Source: Pseudorhodoferax sp032153935
Lineage (GTDB): Bacteria; Pseudomonadota; Gammaproteobacteria; Burkholderiales; Burkholderiaceae_C
Direction: 5' to 3'
Length of the DNA: 64,000 nucleotides
Assembly (NCBI RefSeq): GCF_964253035.1
Contig: NZ_CAXUQL020000001.1
Coordinates: 6,076,001 to 6,140,000, forward strand
Of this stretch, positions 27,952 through 37,027 are shown in pieces. Under the pieces are notes generated by a model, which saw only the letters and a program-made list of their open reading frames with translations, searched no databases and had not been told where the DNA came from. Made by a program: the position numbers and the translations under genes. Within the stretch, counting starts at the first letter, position 1, and each line of letters opens with the position of its first letter.

Positions 27952-29643
27952 ATGCCGAAGAGCAATTTCACCCTCGCCGCCGCGCTCGCGCCGGCCCTGT
28001 TGCTGGCCGCCTGCGGCTCGGGCGACGACGACCTGCCGCAGCTGCCGGCAGCCACGCCGGCCACGCTGCTGTCCTGCACGGATCTCGCGGGCAAGATCGC
28101 GTTCGCCAACACCACCATCACGGCGGCTGAATCCATCGCGGCCGGCACGCTCAAGATCGCCGGCAAGGACGTGCCCGAGCATTGCCGCGTGACGGGCCGC
28201 ATGTTCGACCGCGTGAGCGCCGTGGACGGCCAGAGCTATGCCATCGGCTTCGAGATGCGCATGCCCAGGAGCTGGAACGGCCGCTTCTTCTACCAGGCCA
28301 ACGGCGGCCTGGACGGCAGCGTGGGCACGGCCGCCGGCGGCATCGGTGGCGGCGGTCCGCTGGACAACGCGTTGAACAAGGGCTTCGCCGTGCTGAGCTC
28401 GGACGCCGGCCACGCCGGCTCGCTCGGCCCCTTCTTCGGCCTGGACCCGCAGGCCCGGCTGGACTACGGCTACCAGGCCGTGGGCAAGCTCACGCCCATG
28501 GCCAAGAGCGCCATCCAGACCGCCTACGGCAAGGCGCCCGACCGCTCCTACCTCGGTGGATGCTCCAACGGCGGACGCCACGCCATGGTGGCCGCCTCGC
28601 GCTATGCCGAGCAGTACGACGGCATCATCGCCGGCAACCCCGGCACCCGTCTGCCGCGCGCGGCCATCGCCAACATCGCCGGCGCCAAGACCTACGCGGC
28701 GCTCGCCACGACCGCAGGCAACCTGGGCACCGGCTTCACACAGGCCGAGCGCGCGCTGGTGGGCCAGGCCGTGCTGGCCAAGTGCGATGCGCTCGACGGC
28801 ACCAGCGACGGCCTGGTGCAGGACACCGCTGCCTGCCAGGCCGCATTCGACCTGGCCCGCGATGTGCCCACCTGCGGCGGCGCACGCGACGGCACCTGTC
28901 TGAGCGCGGACCAGAAGGCCGGCATCGCGGCCCTGTTCAAGGGCGCCACGACCGAGAGCGGCACCAAGATCTACGCAAGCTTCCCGTACGACAACGGCCT
29001 GCAGACCACGGGCTGGGCCGGCTGGAAGTTCAACAACTCGCTGACCCTGGACACCGGCGCGGTCGGCTTCGTCTGGCAGGTTCCGCCGGAGGACCGCAGC
29101 AGCTTCAACGGCACCAGCTTCGCGCTCACGGGCAACCTGGACAGCATGCTCGCCAAGGTGCAGGCCACCAACGCCACCTACACCGAGAGCGCGCTGTCGT
29201 TCATGCTGCCCACCAACTACGGCAAGCTGCCCGCACTCAAGGACCGCGGCGCCAAGCTGATGGTCTACCACGGCACGGCCGACCCGATCTTCTCCAGCGA
29301 CGACACGGTGGACTGGTACCAGACGCTGCGCCAGGACAACGGCGGCGATGCCTCCGACTTCGCCCGCCTGTTCCTCGTGCCCGGCATGAACCACTGCGCC
29401 GGCGGCCCGGCCACCGAGCAGTTCGACATGCTGGAATCGCTGGTGAACTGGGTCGAGAAGGGCGTGGCCCCCGACCGCGTGATCGCCAGCGCCCGCGGCG
29501 CCGGCAATGCCGGCGGCGTGAACGCAGATGTGCCGGCGGACTGGGCCGCCGACCGCAGCCGCCCGCTGTGCCCCTACCCCCAGGTCGCCCGCTACAACGG
29601 CAGCGGCAGCCTGGAACTCGCCAGCAGCTTCAGCTGCAAGTAA
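27952..29643 (+). CDS. Tannase/feruloyl esterase family lipoprotein
   Basis: A 563-residue protein with lipobox LLAAC (C21), so probably anchored in the outer membrane. The tannase/FaeB family signature is present: nucleophile Ser in GGCSNGGRHA, acid in YHGTADPIFS and His in PGMNHCAGGP, with the Cys residues next to the Ser and His forming the family's CS-HC disulfide. It should release ferulate or gallate-type acids from esters outside the cell, feeding the Bug protein and Fcs. GGAGGAG precedes the start. Confidence 0.92.
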   Translation: MPKSNFTLAAALAPALLLAACGSGDDDLPQLPAATPATLLSCTDLAGKIAFANTTITAAESIAAGTLKIAGKDVPEHCRVTGRMFDRVSAVDGQSYAIGFEMRMPRSWNGRFFYQANGGLDGSVGTAAGGIGGGGPLDNALNKGFAVLSSDAGHAGSLGPFFGLDPQARLDYGYQAVGKLTPMAKSAIQTAYGKAPDRSYLGGCSNGGRHAMVAASRYAEQYDGIIAGNPGTRLPRAAIANIAGAKTYAALATTAGNLGTGFTQAERALVGQAVLAKCDALDGTSDGLVQDTAACQAAFDLARDVPTCGGARDGTCLSADQKAGIAALFKGATTESGTKIYASFPYDNGLQTTGWAGWKFNNSLTLDTGAVGFVWQVPPEDRSSFNGTSFALTGNLDSMLAKVQATNATYTESALSFMLPTNYGKLPALKDRGAKLMVYHGTADPIFSSDDTVDWYQTLRQDNGGDASDFARLFLVPGMNHCAGGPATEQFDMLESLVNWVEKGVAPDRVIASARGAGNAGGVNADVPADWAADRSRPLCPYPQVARYNGSGSLELASSFSCK

Positions 29644-29666
29644 AGCCTCTCCCGCACCGAACCGCC

Positions 29667-31376
29667 ATGGACTACCTGCCCCGCCCCGACGACACGCGTT
29701 TTCTGCTGCACCAGGTGCTGGGCGCGGGGCCGCAGTGGCGCGCCTTGCCGGCCTTCGCCGAGGTCGACGATGCGCTGGCGGACCAGGTGCTGGAAGAGGC
29801 CGGCAAGTTCGTGGCCGCGGCCATCGCGCCGCTGAACCGCGGTGGCGACGAAGTCGGCTGCCGCTTCGAGGCCGGCGCGGTCACGGCCCCGCCCGGCTTC
29901 CGCGACGCCTACCAGGCCTTCTGGCAAGCCGGCTGGCCGGCCCTGTCGGCCGATGCGGCCCATGGCGGCCAGGGCCTGCCGGCCGTGCTCGAGGCCGTGC
30001 TGTACGAATGGCTGTCGGCCGCCAACCACGGCTTCACGATGGCGCCGGGCCTGCTGCACGGCGCCTACGAGTGCCTGAAGCACCACGGCAGCGCGGAGCT
30101 CCAGCAACGCTACCTGGCCAAGCTCGCCACCGGCGAATGGCTGGCCACCATGTGCCTGACCGAAGCCCATGCCGGCAGCGACCTGGGGCTGGTGCGCACG
30201 CGTGCCGTGCCGCAGGCCGATGGCAGCCTGCGCGTGGACGGCAGCAAGATCTTCATCTCGGGCGGCGAGCACGACCTCTCCAGCAACATCGTGCACCTGG
30301 TGCTGTGCCGCCTGCCTGATGCGCCGCCCGGCCCCAAGGGCCTGTCGCTGGCGCTGGTGCCCAAGCTGCTGCCGGACGGCGGCCGCAACGCGGTGTTCTG
30401 CGAGCGCATCGAGGAGAAGATGGGCCTGCACGGCAGCCCCACCTGCGCGATGCGCTTCGAGGGCGCGACGGGCTGGCTGATCGGCGAACCCGGTCGTGGC
30501 CTGGCCGCCATGTTCGTGATGATGAACGCGGCCCGGCTGCACGTGGCGCTGCAGGGCATCGGCATGCTGGACGCGGCCTGGCAGAAGGCCAGCGCCTACG
30601 CCGCCGAGCGCCGGCAGATGCGCGCGCCCGGTGCGCCCGGCCCCGACCCCAGCCCCATTGCAGAGCATCCGGCCATCGCCCGCATCCTGGACACCCAGCG
30701 CGCCTGGATCGACGGCGCGCGCCTGCTGGCCTACCGCACCGGCCTGCGGCTGGACCTGGCCCGCCATGCCGAGGACCCCAAGACCCGCGCCGCGGCGCAA
30801 CGCTGGTGCGCGCTGGCCACGCCGGTGCTCAAGGCGGCCTGCACGCAGCAGGGCTTCGAGGGCGCGAGCGCCTGCCTGCAGGTGTTCGGCGGCCACGGCT
30901 ACGTGCGCGAATGGGGCGTCGAGCAGCACGTGCGCGACGTGCGCGTGGCCATGCTCTACGAGGGCACGAACGAGATCCAGGCGATCGACCTGCTGGTGCG
31001 CAAGGTGCTGCCCGACGCCGGCGCGGATTTCAGCGCGATGCTGCTGGAACTGCGCGACGAACTCGACGCCGCGCGCGAGGCCGACGCCGATGCCCAGCGC
31101 CGGCTGGCCCAGCTGCGCTACCTGGCCACCAGCGTGGCGCTGGCCGCCCAGGCCCGGCCGCGCCTGGCCTACGAGGTGGCCGACGATTTCCTGCGCGTGA
31201 CCGCGCTCGCGCTGCTGGCCTGGGCCTGGGCGCGCATCGAGGCCAGCGCAACGGGTGACGCACGCTGGGTCCAGCCCGCCGCCGCGTTCCGGCGCTGGGT
31301 GCTGCCCGAATTCGACATGCGGCTGGGCATGGTCAAGCAGGCGGCACAGGCCGTGGCCCAGGCGGCCGCAGCTTGA
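29667..31376 (+). CDS. Acyl-CoA dehydrogenase
   Basis: A 569-residue ACAD with N-terminal and C-terminal extensions, as in the FadE-like group. Motifs are MCLTEAHAGSDLG (FAD-binding loop), KIFISGGEHD, VFGGHGYVREWGVEQ and MLYEGTNEIQAIDLL with the catalytic Glu. In this module it could dehydrogenate dihydrocinnamoyl-CoA (for example dihydroferuloyl-CoA) to the cinnamoyl-CoA used by the crotonase. The marR gene follows almost without gap. Confidence 0.93.
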   Translation: MDYLPRPDDTRFLLHQVLGAGPQWRALPAFAEVDDALADQVLEEAGKFVAAAIAPLNRGGDEVGCRFEAGAVTAPPGFRDAYQAFWQAGWPALSADAAHGGQGLPAVLEAVLYEWLSAANHGFTMAPGLLHGAYECLKHHGSAELQQRYLAKLATGEWLATMCLTEAHAGSDLGLVRTRAVPQADGSLRVDGSKIFISGGEHDLSSNIVHLVLCRLPDAPPGPKGLSLALVPKLLPDGGRNAVFCERIEEKMGLHGSPTCAMRFEGATGWLIGEPGRGLAAMFVMMNAARLHVALQGIGMLDAAWQKASAYAAERRQMRAPGAPGPDPSPIAEHPAIARILDTQRAWIDGARLLAYRTGLRLDLARHAEDPKTRAAAQRWCALATPVLKAACTQQGFEGASACLQVFGGHGYVREWGVEQHVRDVRVAMLYEGTNEIQAIDLLVRKVLPDAGADFSAMLLELRDELDAAREADADAQRRLAQLRYLATSVALAAQARPRLAYEVADDFLRVTALALLAWAWARIEASATGDARWVQPAAAFRRWVLPEFDMRLGMVKQAAQAVAQAAAA

Positions 31377-31393
31377 GCGCCACAATCGCCCGC

Positions 31394-31879
31394 ATGCCCC
31401 GCGCACGCAAGACCTCCACACCCCCTGCCCCCAACAACGCCGAGCCGCTGGACACCAGCGTGCTCGAAGGCCTGATCGGCTACAACGCGCGCCGCGCCGC
31501 CATCGCCATCGGCGGCGTGTTCTTCGAGCGCATGGCGCCCTACGGGCTCACGCAGGCCGATTTCTCGGTGCTGGCGCTGCTGGCGCACAACCCCGGCGCC
31601 ACCTCGCGCCAGCTCTGCGCCACGCTGGACATCCTGCCGCCCAACTTCGTGAACCTGATCGCCGCGCTGGACCGGCGCGGCCTGATCGAGCGCCGGCCGC
31701 ATCCGCGCGACGGTCGCGCCGTCGGCCTGCACCTGACCGAGGCCGGCCATGCGCTCGCGCAGGAGACCGAGAAGGTCGTCGTGGAACTGGAGAACGAGCT
31801 CGCTGGCCGCCTGACCGCGCGCGAACGCACGACGGTGCAGCGGCTGCTGCAGAAGTTCTACCTGCGCGCGGAGCGCTGA
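31394..31879 (+). CDS. MarR-family transcriptional regulator
   Basis: About 161 residues from ATG 31394; a TTG at 31373 overlapping the ACAD stop is the alternative, and neither has a clear Shine-Dalgarno. The winged helix is visible: LTQADFSVLALLAHN, TSRQLCATLDILPPNFVNLIAAL (recognition helix) and LIERRPHPRDGRAVGLHLT (wing). Position and family match the MarR regulators (FerR/CouR type) that repress hydroxycinnamate catabolic genes until a CoA ester accumulates. The palindrome at 23207-23225 is its likely target. Confidence 0.9.
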   Translation: MPRARKTSTPPAPNNAEPLDTSVLEGLIGYNARRAAIAIGGVFFERMAPYGLTQADFSVLALLAHNPGATSRQLCATLDILPPNFVNLIAALDRRGLIERRPHPRDGRAVGLHLTEAGHALAQETEKVVVELENELAGRLTARERTTVQRLLQKFYLRAER

Positions 31880-31884
31880 GAAGC

Positions 31885-32406
31885 TCAGTCGCCGATCACG
31901 CCGCAGGCGATGCGCGCACCACCACCGCCCAGCGGGGCCGGGTGGTCGGCGTGGTTGTCGCCGCCCGCATGCACCATCAGCGCGCGCTTGCGCACGTCGG
32001 CCAGCTTCAGGCGCGGGCCCAGCACGGGCGCTGTGGCATTGCCATCGGCCGCAACGTACAGGGGCGGCAGATCGCCCAGGTGGCCGTCGCCCCAGGGTTC
32101 GCCGTGCTTCTTGGTGCCCGCGGGGTCGAGGTGGCCGCCGGCGCCGCCGGCCGGCACGACATTGCCCGCGTTCTCGCTGGGCGCGCACGAGGGGTTCTCG
32201 TGCACATGGAAGCCATGCAGGCCGGGCGGCAGGCCCTTGAGCATGGGATAGAAAGCCAGGCCGTAGGCCGTCTCGACGATGCGGACCGTGCCCACGTCGG
32301 CGCCCGTGCCCTGCTTGTCGGCGATGCTGAGCGGCACCGTGATCTCGGCGGCCCAGGCCACCGAAGCGGCCAGCAGCGCGGCAGCTGCAACCAGCGTATG
32401 TTTCAT
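31885..32406 (-). CDS. sodC: Periplasmic Cu,Zn superoxide dismutase
   Basis: A 173-residue protein with a signal peptide (LVAAAALLAASVAWA). Copper and zinc ligands are visible in HGFHVHENPSC, GGHLDP, GDGHLGDLP and MVHAGGDNHADHP; the disulfide partner Cys lies in ARIACGVI. It removes superoxide in the periplasm. It converges with marR, with only 5 bp between the stop codons. Confidence 0.96.
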   Translation of the reverse strand: MKHTLVAAAALLAASVAWAAEITVPLSIADKQGTGADVGTVRIVETAYGLAFYPMLKGLPPGLHGFHVHENPSCAPSENAGNVVPAGGAGGHLDPAGTKKHGEPWGDGHLGDLPPLYVAADGNATAPVLGPRLKLADVRKRALMVHAGGDNHADHPAPLGGGGARIACGVIGD

Positions 32407-32597
32407 CGAATCTCCCTGCTCGTCCGTTGAAAGAAGGATGGCTGACCGACAGCGCCGGGCCGCCGCTTGGCTGGTGGCATGGTACACAGCACGGCCTGCA
32501 GCGCTCCGACGCCGCGGCGCGCAGCCCCTAAAATCCCCGCCTTCGCGTTCCCGCCCCGCAGCGCCCCTGCCGGCACTGCCTCCCGTCTGGATTCCCC

Positions 32598-35477
32598 ATG
32601 AGCGACACCCCCGAACAACCCGGCCTGGCCGAACTGTCCAAGTCCTTTGAACCCGCCGCCATCGAGGCCCATTGGGGGCCCGAGTGGGAGCGCCGCGGCC
32701 TCGGCGCCGCGGGCGTGCGTGGCACCGGCGTGCCCGATGCGAACGCGCCCTCCTTCGCGATCCAGCTGCCGCCGCCCAACGTCACGGGCACGCTGCACAT
32801 GGGCCATGCGTTCAACCAGACCATCATGGACGCGCTGACGCGCTACCACCGCATGGCGGGCTTCAACACGGCCTGGGTGCCCGGTACCGACCACGCCGGC
32901 ATCGCCACGCAGATCGTGGTGGAGCGCCAGCTGCAGGAAAAAGGCATCAGCCGCCACGACCTGGGCCGCGCAGAATTCACAGCCAAGGTCTGGGAGTGGA
33001 AGCAGCACTCCGGCAACACCATCACCACGCAGATGCGCCGCATGGGCGACAGCGTGGACTGGAGCCGCGAGTACTTCACGATGGACGACAAGCTGTCCAA
33101 GGTCGTGACCGACACCTTCGTGAAGCTCTACGAACAGGGCCTGATCTACCGCGGCAAGCGCCTCGTGAACTGGGACCCGAAGCTGCAGTCCGCCGTGTCC
33201 GACCTGGAGGTCGAGAGCGAGGAGAAGGACGGCTCGCTGTGGCACATCGCCTACCCGCTGGCCGATGGCTCGGGCAGCCTCACGGTGGCGACCACCCGGC
33301 CCGAGACCATGCTGGGCGACGTGGCCGTGATGGTGCACCCCGAGGACGAGCGCTACCAGCACCTGATCGGCAAGAGCGTGATCCTGCCGCTGGTGGGCCG
33401 CGAGATCCCCGTGATCGCCGACGACTACGTCGACAAGGCCTTCGGCACCGGCGTGGTGAAGGTCACGCCGGCGCACGACGTGAACGACTACGCCGTGGGC
33501 CAACGCCACAAGCTGCCGATGATCTGCGTGCTGACACTGCAGGCCACCATCAACGACGAGGCGCCCGAGAAGTACCGCGGCCTGAACCGCTTCGTGGCGC
33601 GCAAGGCCATCGTGGCCGACCTCGAAGCCCTGGGCGCGCTGGTCGAGACCAAGAAGCACAAGCTCACGGTGCCGATCTGCACGCGCACGGGCGAGGTGGT
33701 CGAGCCCATGCTGACAGACCAGTGGTTCGTGGCGATGACCAAGGTGTCGGAGCAAGACCCGACCGGCAAGAGCATCGCGCAGAAGGCCATCGACGCCGTC
33801 AAGAGCGGCGAGGTGCGCTTCGTGCCCGAGAACTGGGTCAACACCTACGACCAGTGGATGGGCAACATCCAGGACTGGTGCATCAGCCGCCAGCTTTGGT
33901 GGGGCCACCGGATCCCGGCCTGGTACGACGAGGATGGCAAGGTCTACGTGGCACGCAGCGAGGTCGATGCCCAGGTGCAGGCGCCCGGCAAGACCTTGAA
34001 GCGCGACGAGGACGTGCTGGACACCTGGTACTCCTCGGCCCTGGTGCCCTTCAGCACCATGGGCTGGCCTGAGCAGACGGACGCGCCGACCGACGACTAC
34101 AACCTGTACCTGCCCTCCACGGTGCTTGTGACGGGCTACGACATCATCTTCTTCTGGGTCGCCCGGATGATCATGATGACGACCCACTTCACGGGCCGCG
34201 TGCCGTTCAAGCACGTCTACATCCACGGCCTGGTGCGCGACGCGCAGGGCAAGAAGATGAGCAAGTCCGAGGGCAACGTGCTCGACCCGGTGGACCTGAT
34301 CGACGGCATCGCCCTGCCCCCCCTGCTGGACAAGCGCACCACCGGCCTGCGCAAGCCCGAGACCGCACCCCAGGTGCGCAAGAACACCGAGAAGGAGTTC
34401 CCCGAGGGCATCCCGGCCTACGGCGCGGACGCGCTGCGCTTCACCTTCGCGGCGCTGGCCTCGCTGGGCCGCAGCATCAACTTCGACAGCAAGCGCTGCG
34501 AGGGCTACCGCAACTTCTGCAACAAGCTGTGGAACGCCACCCGCTTCGTGCTGATGCACTGCGAAGGCCGCGACTGCGGCCTGGCGGAGCACACCAAGGA
34601 GCAGTGCCAGCCCGGCGGCGAGTTCCACGGCTACATGCACTTCAGCCAGGCCGACCGCTGGATCAGCTCGGTGCTGCAACAGGTCGAGGCCGAGATCGCC
34701 AAGGGCTTCGCCGAGTACCGGCTGGACAACGTGGCCAACGCGCTCTACGACTTCGTCTGGAACCAGTTCTGCGACTGGTACCTGGAGATCGCCAAGGTGC
34801 AGATCCAGACCGGCGGCGAGGCCGAGCAGCGCGCCACGCGCCGCACGCTGATCCGCACGCTGGAAGCCATCCTGCGGCTCGCGCATCCCATCATCCCGTT
34901 CATCACCGAAGAGCTGTGGCAGAAGGTGGCGCCCGTGGCTGGCCTACCCGGCGCGTCGGTGGCCGTGGCGAAGTATCCGCAGGCCCAGCCCGCCAAGATC
35001 GACGAGGCGGCCATCGCGCATGTGGCCAAGCTGCGCTCGGTGGTCGACGCCTGCCGCACCTTGCGCGGCGAGATGAACGTCTCGCCGGCCACCAAGCTGC
35101 CGCTGTACGTTCTGGGTGATGCCGAATTCATGCGCGGCGCCGCACCGGTGCTGCAGGCCCTGTCCAAGCTGGCCGAGGTCAAGGTGTTCGACGACGAGCC
35201 CGCCTGGCAGGCAGCAGCCCAGGGCGCCCCCGTGGCCGTGGTCGGCGAAGCCCGGCTGGCGCTGTATGTGGAGATCGATGTGGCGGCCGAGAAGGCGCGC
35301 CTGGGCAAGGAGGTCGCGCGCATCGAGGGCGAAATCGCCAAGGCCAACGGCAAGCTGTCCAACGAGGCCTTCGTGGCCAAGGCACCGCCGGCCGTCATCG
35401 AGCAGGAAAAGAAGCGCGTGGCCGACTTCGGCGCCACGTTACAGAGGCTTCAAACACAACTTGTACGATTGGGCTGA
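32598..35477 (+). CDS. valS: Valyl-tRNA synthetase
   Basis: A 959-residue class Ia synthetase. HIGH appears as HMGH in VTGTLHMGHAF and KMSKS in GKKMSKSEGNV; LVNWDPKLQSAVSDLE and TTRPETMLGDVAV mark the editing domain region, and the C-terminus ends in a tRNA-binding coiled coil (KEVARIEGEIAKANGKL). Length is normal for ValRS. Stand-alone housekeeping gene. Confidence 0.98.
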   Translation: MSDTPEQPGLAELSKSFEPAAIEAHWGPEWERRGLGAAGVRGTGVPDANAPSFAIQLPPPNVTGTLHMGHAFNQTIMDALTRYHRMAGFNTAWVPGTDHAGIATQIVVERQLQEKGISRHDLGRAEFTAKVWEWKQHSGNTITTQMRRMGDSVDWSREYFTMDDKLSKVVTDTFVKLYEQGLIYRGKRLVNWDPKLQSAVSDLEVESEEKDGSLWHIAYPLADGSGSLTVATTRPETMLGDVAVMVHPEDERYQHLIGKSVILPLVGREIPVIADDYVDKAFGTGVVKVTPAHDVNDYAVGQRHKLPMICVLTLQATINDEAPEKYRGLNRFVARKAIVADLEALGALVETKKHKLTVPICTRTGEVVEPMLTDQWFVAMTKVSEQDPTGKSIAQKAIDAVKSGEVRFVPENWVNTYDQWMGNIQDWCISRQLWWGHRIPAWYDEDGKVYVARSEVDAQVQAPGKTLKRDEDVLDTWYSSALVPFSTMGWPEQTDAPTDDYNLYLPSTVLVTGYDIIFFWVARMIMMTTHFTGRVPFKHVYIHGLVRDAQGKKMSKSEGNVLDPVDLIDGIALPPLLDKRTTGLRKPETAPQVRKNTEKEFPEGIPAYGADALRFTFAALASLGRSINFDSKRCEGYRNFCNKLWNATRFVLMHCEGRDCGLAEHTKEQCQPGGEFHGYMHFSQADRWISSVLQQVEAEIAKGFAEYRLDNVANALYDFVWNQFCDWYLEIAKVQIQTGGEAEQRATRRTLIRTLEAILRLAHPIIPFITEELWQKVAPVAGLPGASVAVAKYPQAQPAKIDEAAIAHVAKLRSVVDACRTLRGEMNVSPATKLPLYVLGDAEFMRGAAPVLQALSKLAEVKVFDDEPAWQAAAQGAPVAVVGEARLALYVEIDVAAEKARLGKEVARIEGEIAKANGKLSNEAFVAKAPPAVIEQEKKRVADFGATLQRLQTQLVRLG

Positions 35478-35486
35478 CAGCAGCGC

Positions 35487-35541
35487 ACCGTTTCGGATGG
35501 CATATGCATTGCTAGCCGAACGGTATGCTGCCGCGTTTTTT
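35487..35541 (+). terminator. Possible terminator downstream of valS
   Basis: ACCGTTTCGG (35487-35496) can pair with CCGAACGGT (35516-35524), and a run of six T lies at 35536-35541. It starts 9 nt after the valS stop and precedes galU. The T-run is about 11 nt beyond the stem, farther than usual, so this is tentative. Confidence 0.4.
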
Positions 35542-35580
35542 GTGCTTCCCAATCCTCGATAGAAAGAGAACTGCATCACC

Positions 35581-36483
35581 ATGTCCAGCTACCAGAAGAC
35601 CGTCACCAAAGCCGTGTTCCCCGTTGCCGGTCTCGGCACGCGCTTCCTGCCTGCCACCAAGGCCCAGCCCAAGGAAATGCTGCCGGTGGTGGACAAGCCG
35701 CTGATCCAGTACGCGGTCGAGGAGGCGTATGCGGCCGGCATCCGCCAGATGATCTTCGTGACCGGACGTAACAAGCGTGCCATCGAAGACCACTTCGACA
35801 CCGCCTACGAACTCGAGAGCGAACTGGAGACCGCGGGCAAGAAGGAACTGCTGGCCCTGGTGCGTTCGGTCGCGCCGGACGACATGAACTGCTCCTTTGT
35901 GCGCCAGCCGCGCTCGCTGGGCCTGGGCCATGCCGTGCTGTGCGCCGAGCACCTGGTCGGCAACGAGCCCTTCGGCGTGCTGCTGGCCGACGACCTGATG
36001 ATCGGCCCGGCCGGCGGCACGCCCGTGCTGGCGCAGATGACGGATGCCTTCAGCCGCCTCGGAACCTCGCTGCTGGCCGTGCAGGAGGTGCCGCTGGAGC
36101 AGGTGCGCCGCTACGGCATCGTGGCCGGCGAGAAGATCACCAACATCGAAGGCGGCCGCCTCACGCGTGTGAGCCACATGGTGGAGAAGCCGGCGCCTGA
36201 AGCCGCGCCCTCGCGCATGGGCGTGGCCGGCCGCTACATCCTGACACCGGCCGTGTTCGGCCACATCCGCAACCAGGAGCGCGGCGCCGGTGGCGAGATC
36301 CAGCTGACCGACGGCATCGCCGGCCTGCTGAACACCGAGATCGTCCATGCCTTCGAGTACGAGGGCAAGCGCTTCGACTGCGGCAGCAAGCACGGCTTCC
36401 TGGAAGCCACGGTGGAGCTGGCCCTGCAGCACCCGGAAGTCAGCAAGGGCTTCCGCGAATACCTGAAGACCCTCGCGATCTGA
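35581..36483 (+). CDS. galU: UTP-glucose-1-phosphate uridylyltransferase
   Basis: A 300-residue enzyme making UDP-glucose for polysaccharides and envelope sugars. It shows PVAGLGTRFLPATKAQPKEM (nucleotide-binding start), VVDKPLIQYAVEEA, LLADDLMIG, VEKPAPEAAPS and KRFDCGSKHGFLEA. Length and motifs match GalU. AAGAGAA precedes the ATG. It is followed by a strong hairpin and converges with a tusA-like gene. Confidence 0.97.
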   Translation: MSSYQKTVTKAVFPVAGLGTRFLPATKAQPKEMLPVVDKPLIQYAVEEAYAAGIRQMIFVTGRNKRAIEDHFDTAYELESELETAGKKELLALVRSVAPDDMNCSFVRQPRSLGLGHAVLCAEHLVGNEPFGVLLADDLMIGPAGGTPVLAQMTDAFSRLGTSLLAVQEVPLEQVRRYGIVAGEKITNIEGGRLTRVSHMVEKPAPEAAPSRMGVAGRYILTPAVFGHIRNQERGAGGEIQLTDGIAGLLNTEIVHAFEYEGKRFDCGSKHGFLEATVELALQHPEVSKGFREYLKTLAI

Positions 36484-36494
36484 ACCCTGCATGC

Positions 36495-36515
36495 CGGCGC
36501 CCTATCCGGGCGCCG
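36495..36515. terminator. Bidirectional hairpin between galU and tusA-like gene
   Basis: CGGCGCCC-TATCC-GGGCGCCG is a perfect 8-bp GC-rich stem placed between the convergent stops of galU and the tusA-like gene. It ends without a T-run on either strand; position supports a terminator role. Confidence 0.5.
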
Positions 36516-36519
36516 TCCT

Positions 36520-36759
36520 TCAGCGCCGCCGTAGCACGTGGATGAACTCGGTGCCGACGGTGCTTTGCTGCACCAGTTCGTTGCCGGTCTGCTTGGCGAA
36601 GGCCTGGAAGTCGCGCATCGAACCCGGATCGGTCGCCACCACGCGCAGGAGCTTGCCGCTGTCCATGTCGCTCAGCGCCTTCTTGGCCTTGAGGATGGGC
36701 AGCGGGCAGTTCAGGCCGCGGGTGTCGATTTCCTTGTCGATGCTGATGTCGGTGTCCAT
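36520..36759 (-). CDS. TusA-like sulfurtransferase
   Basis: A 79-residue protein with the TusA signature DTRGLNCPLPILKAKKAL (Cys and the CPxP motif) and a C-terminal strand TEFIHVLRRR. Family members carry persulfide sulfur for tRNA thiolation or sulfur metabolism. The start at 36759 has GAGGAGCC just upstream. Its upstream flank contains the MITE-like element; cysM lies about 850 bp further upstream. Confidence 0.92.
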   Translation of the reverse strand: MDTDISIDKEIDTRGLNCPLPILKAKKALSDMDSGKLLRVVATDPGSMRDFQAFAKQTGNELVQQSTVGTEFIHVLRRR

Positions 36760-36791
36760 GGGGCTCCTCGCAATGCGGCGGATTCTAGTCA

Positions 36792-37027
36792 GCCTGGATG
36801 CGGCAGTTGGATGCACCTGGCGGTGCCGTGATCGGCGTGCCAGGCAAGGCGCGACGACGACGCGCACTCCTGTGCGCGAGGAGGAGCAACGCCGCATGGC
36901 GCGGCGAGCGCGGTGCCGGCGGGTGCACAGCGCCCTCCTCCCAGAGAGGATCGCCATCGAAGACGCGTCGTTGGGTGTTCATGCGGCTTGCCCGATGGCT
37001 GCGAGCGGTCAACTGCCGAATCCAGGC
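36792..37027. mobile_element. 236-bp MITE-like element with 18-bp terminal inverted repeats
   Basis: The left end GCCTGGATGCGGCAGTTG (36792-36809) is the reverse complement, with one mismatch, of the right end CAACTGCCGAATCCAGGC (37010-37027). Both ends are flanked by TCA, which looks like a 3-bp target duplication; the right TCA is the stop codon of the minus-strand NUDIX gene. The interior has no convincing gene, although a 75-codon minus-strand frame runs across it. Size and ends fit a non-autonomous MITE. The transposase family cannot be named. Confidence 0.65.

Noticed and set aside
27000..29500. Very long open frames antisense to the Bug, tannase and acyl-CoA dehydrogenase genes
   Set aside because: Stop-free antisense frames are expected at this GC content; they show no recognisable domains and low-complexity His/Arg/Ala composition.
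31875..31888. Hairpin CTGAG-AAGT-like repeat over the convergent marR/sodC stops
   Set aside because: Only 5 bp of stem and no T-run; such repeats arise easily where TGA and TCA stops face each other.
36785..37012. A 75-codon minus-strand frame (begins MTARSHRASRMNTQ) across the MITE-like element
   Set aside because: It runs through the terminal repeats, has no ribosome site and has an Arg/Pro/Ala-rich composition typical of chance frames in GC-rich DNA.
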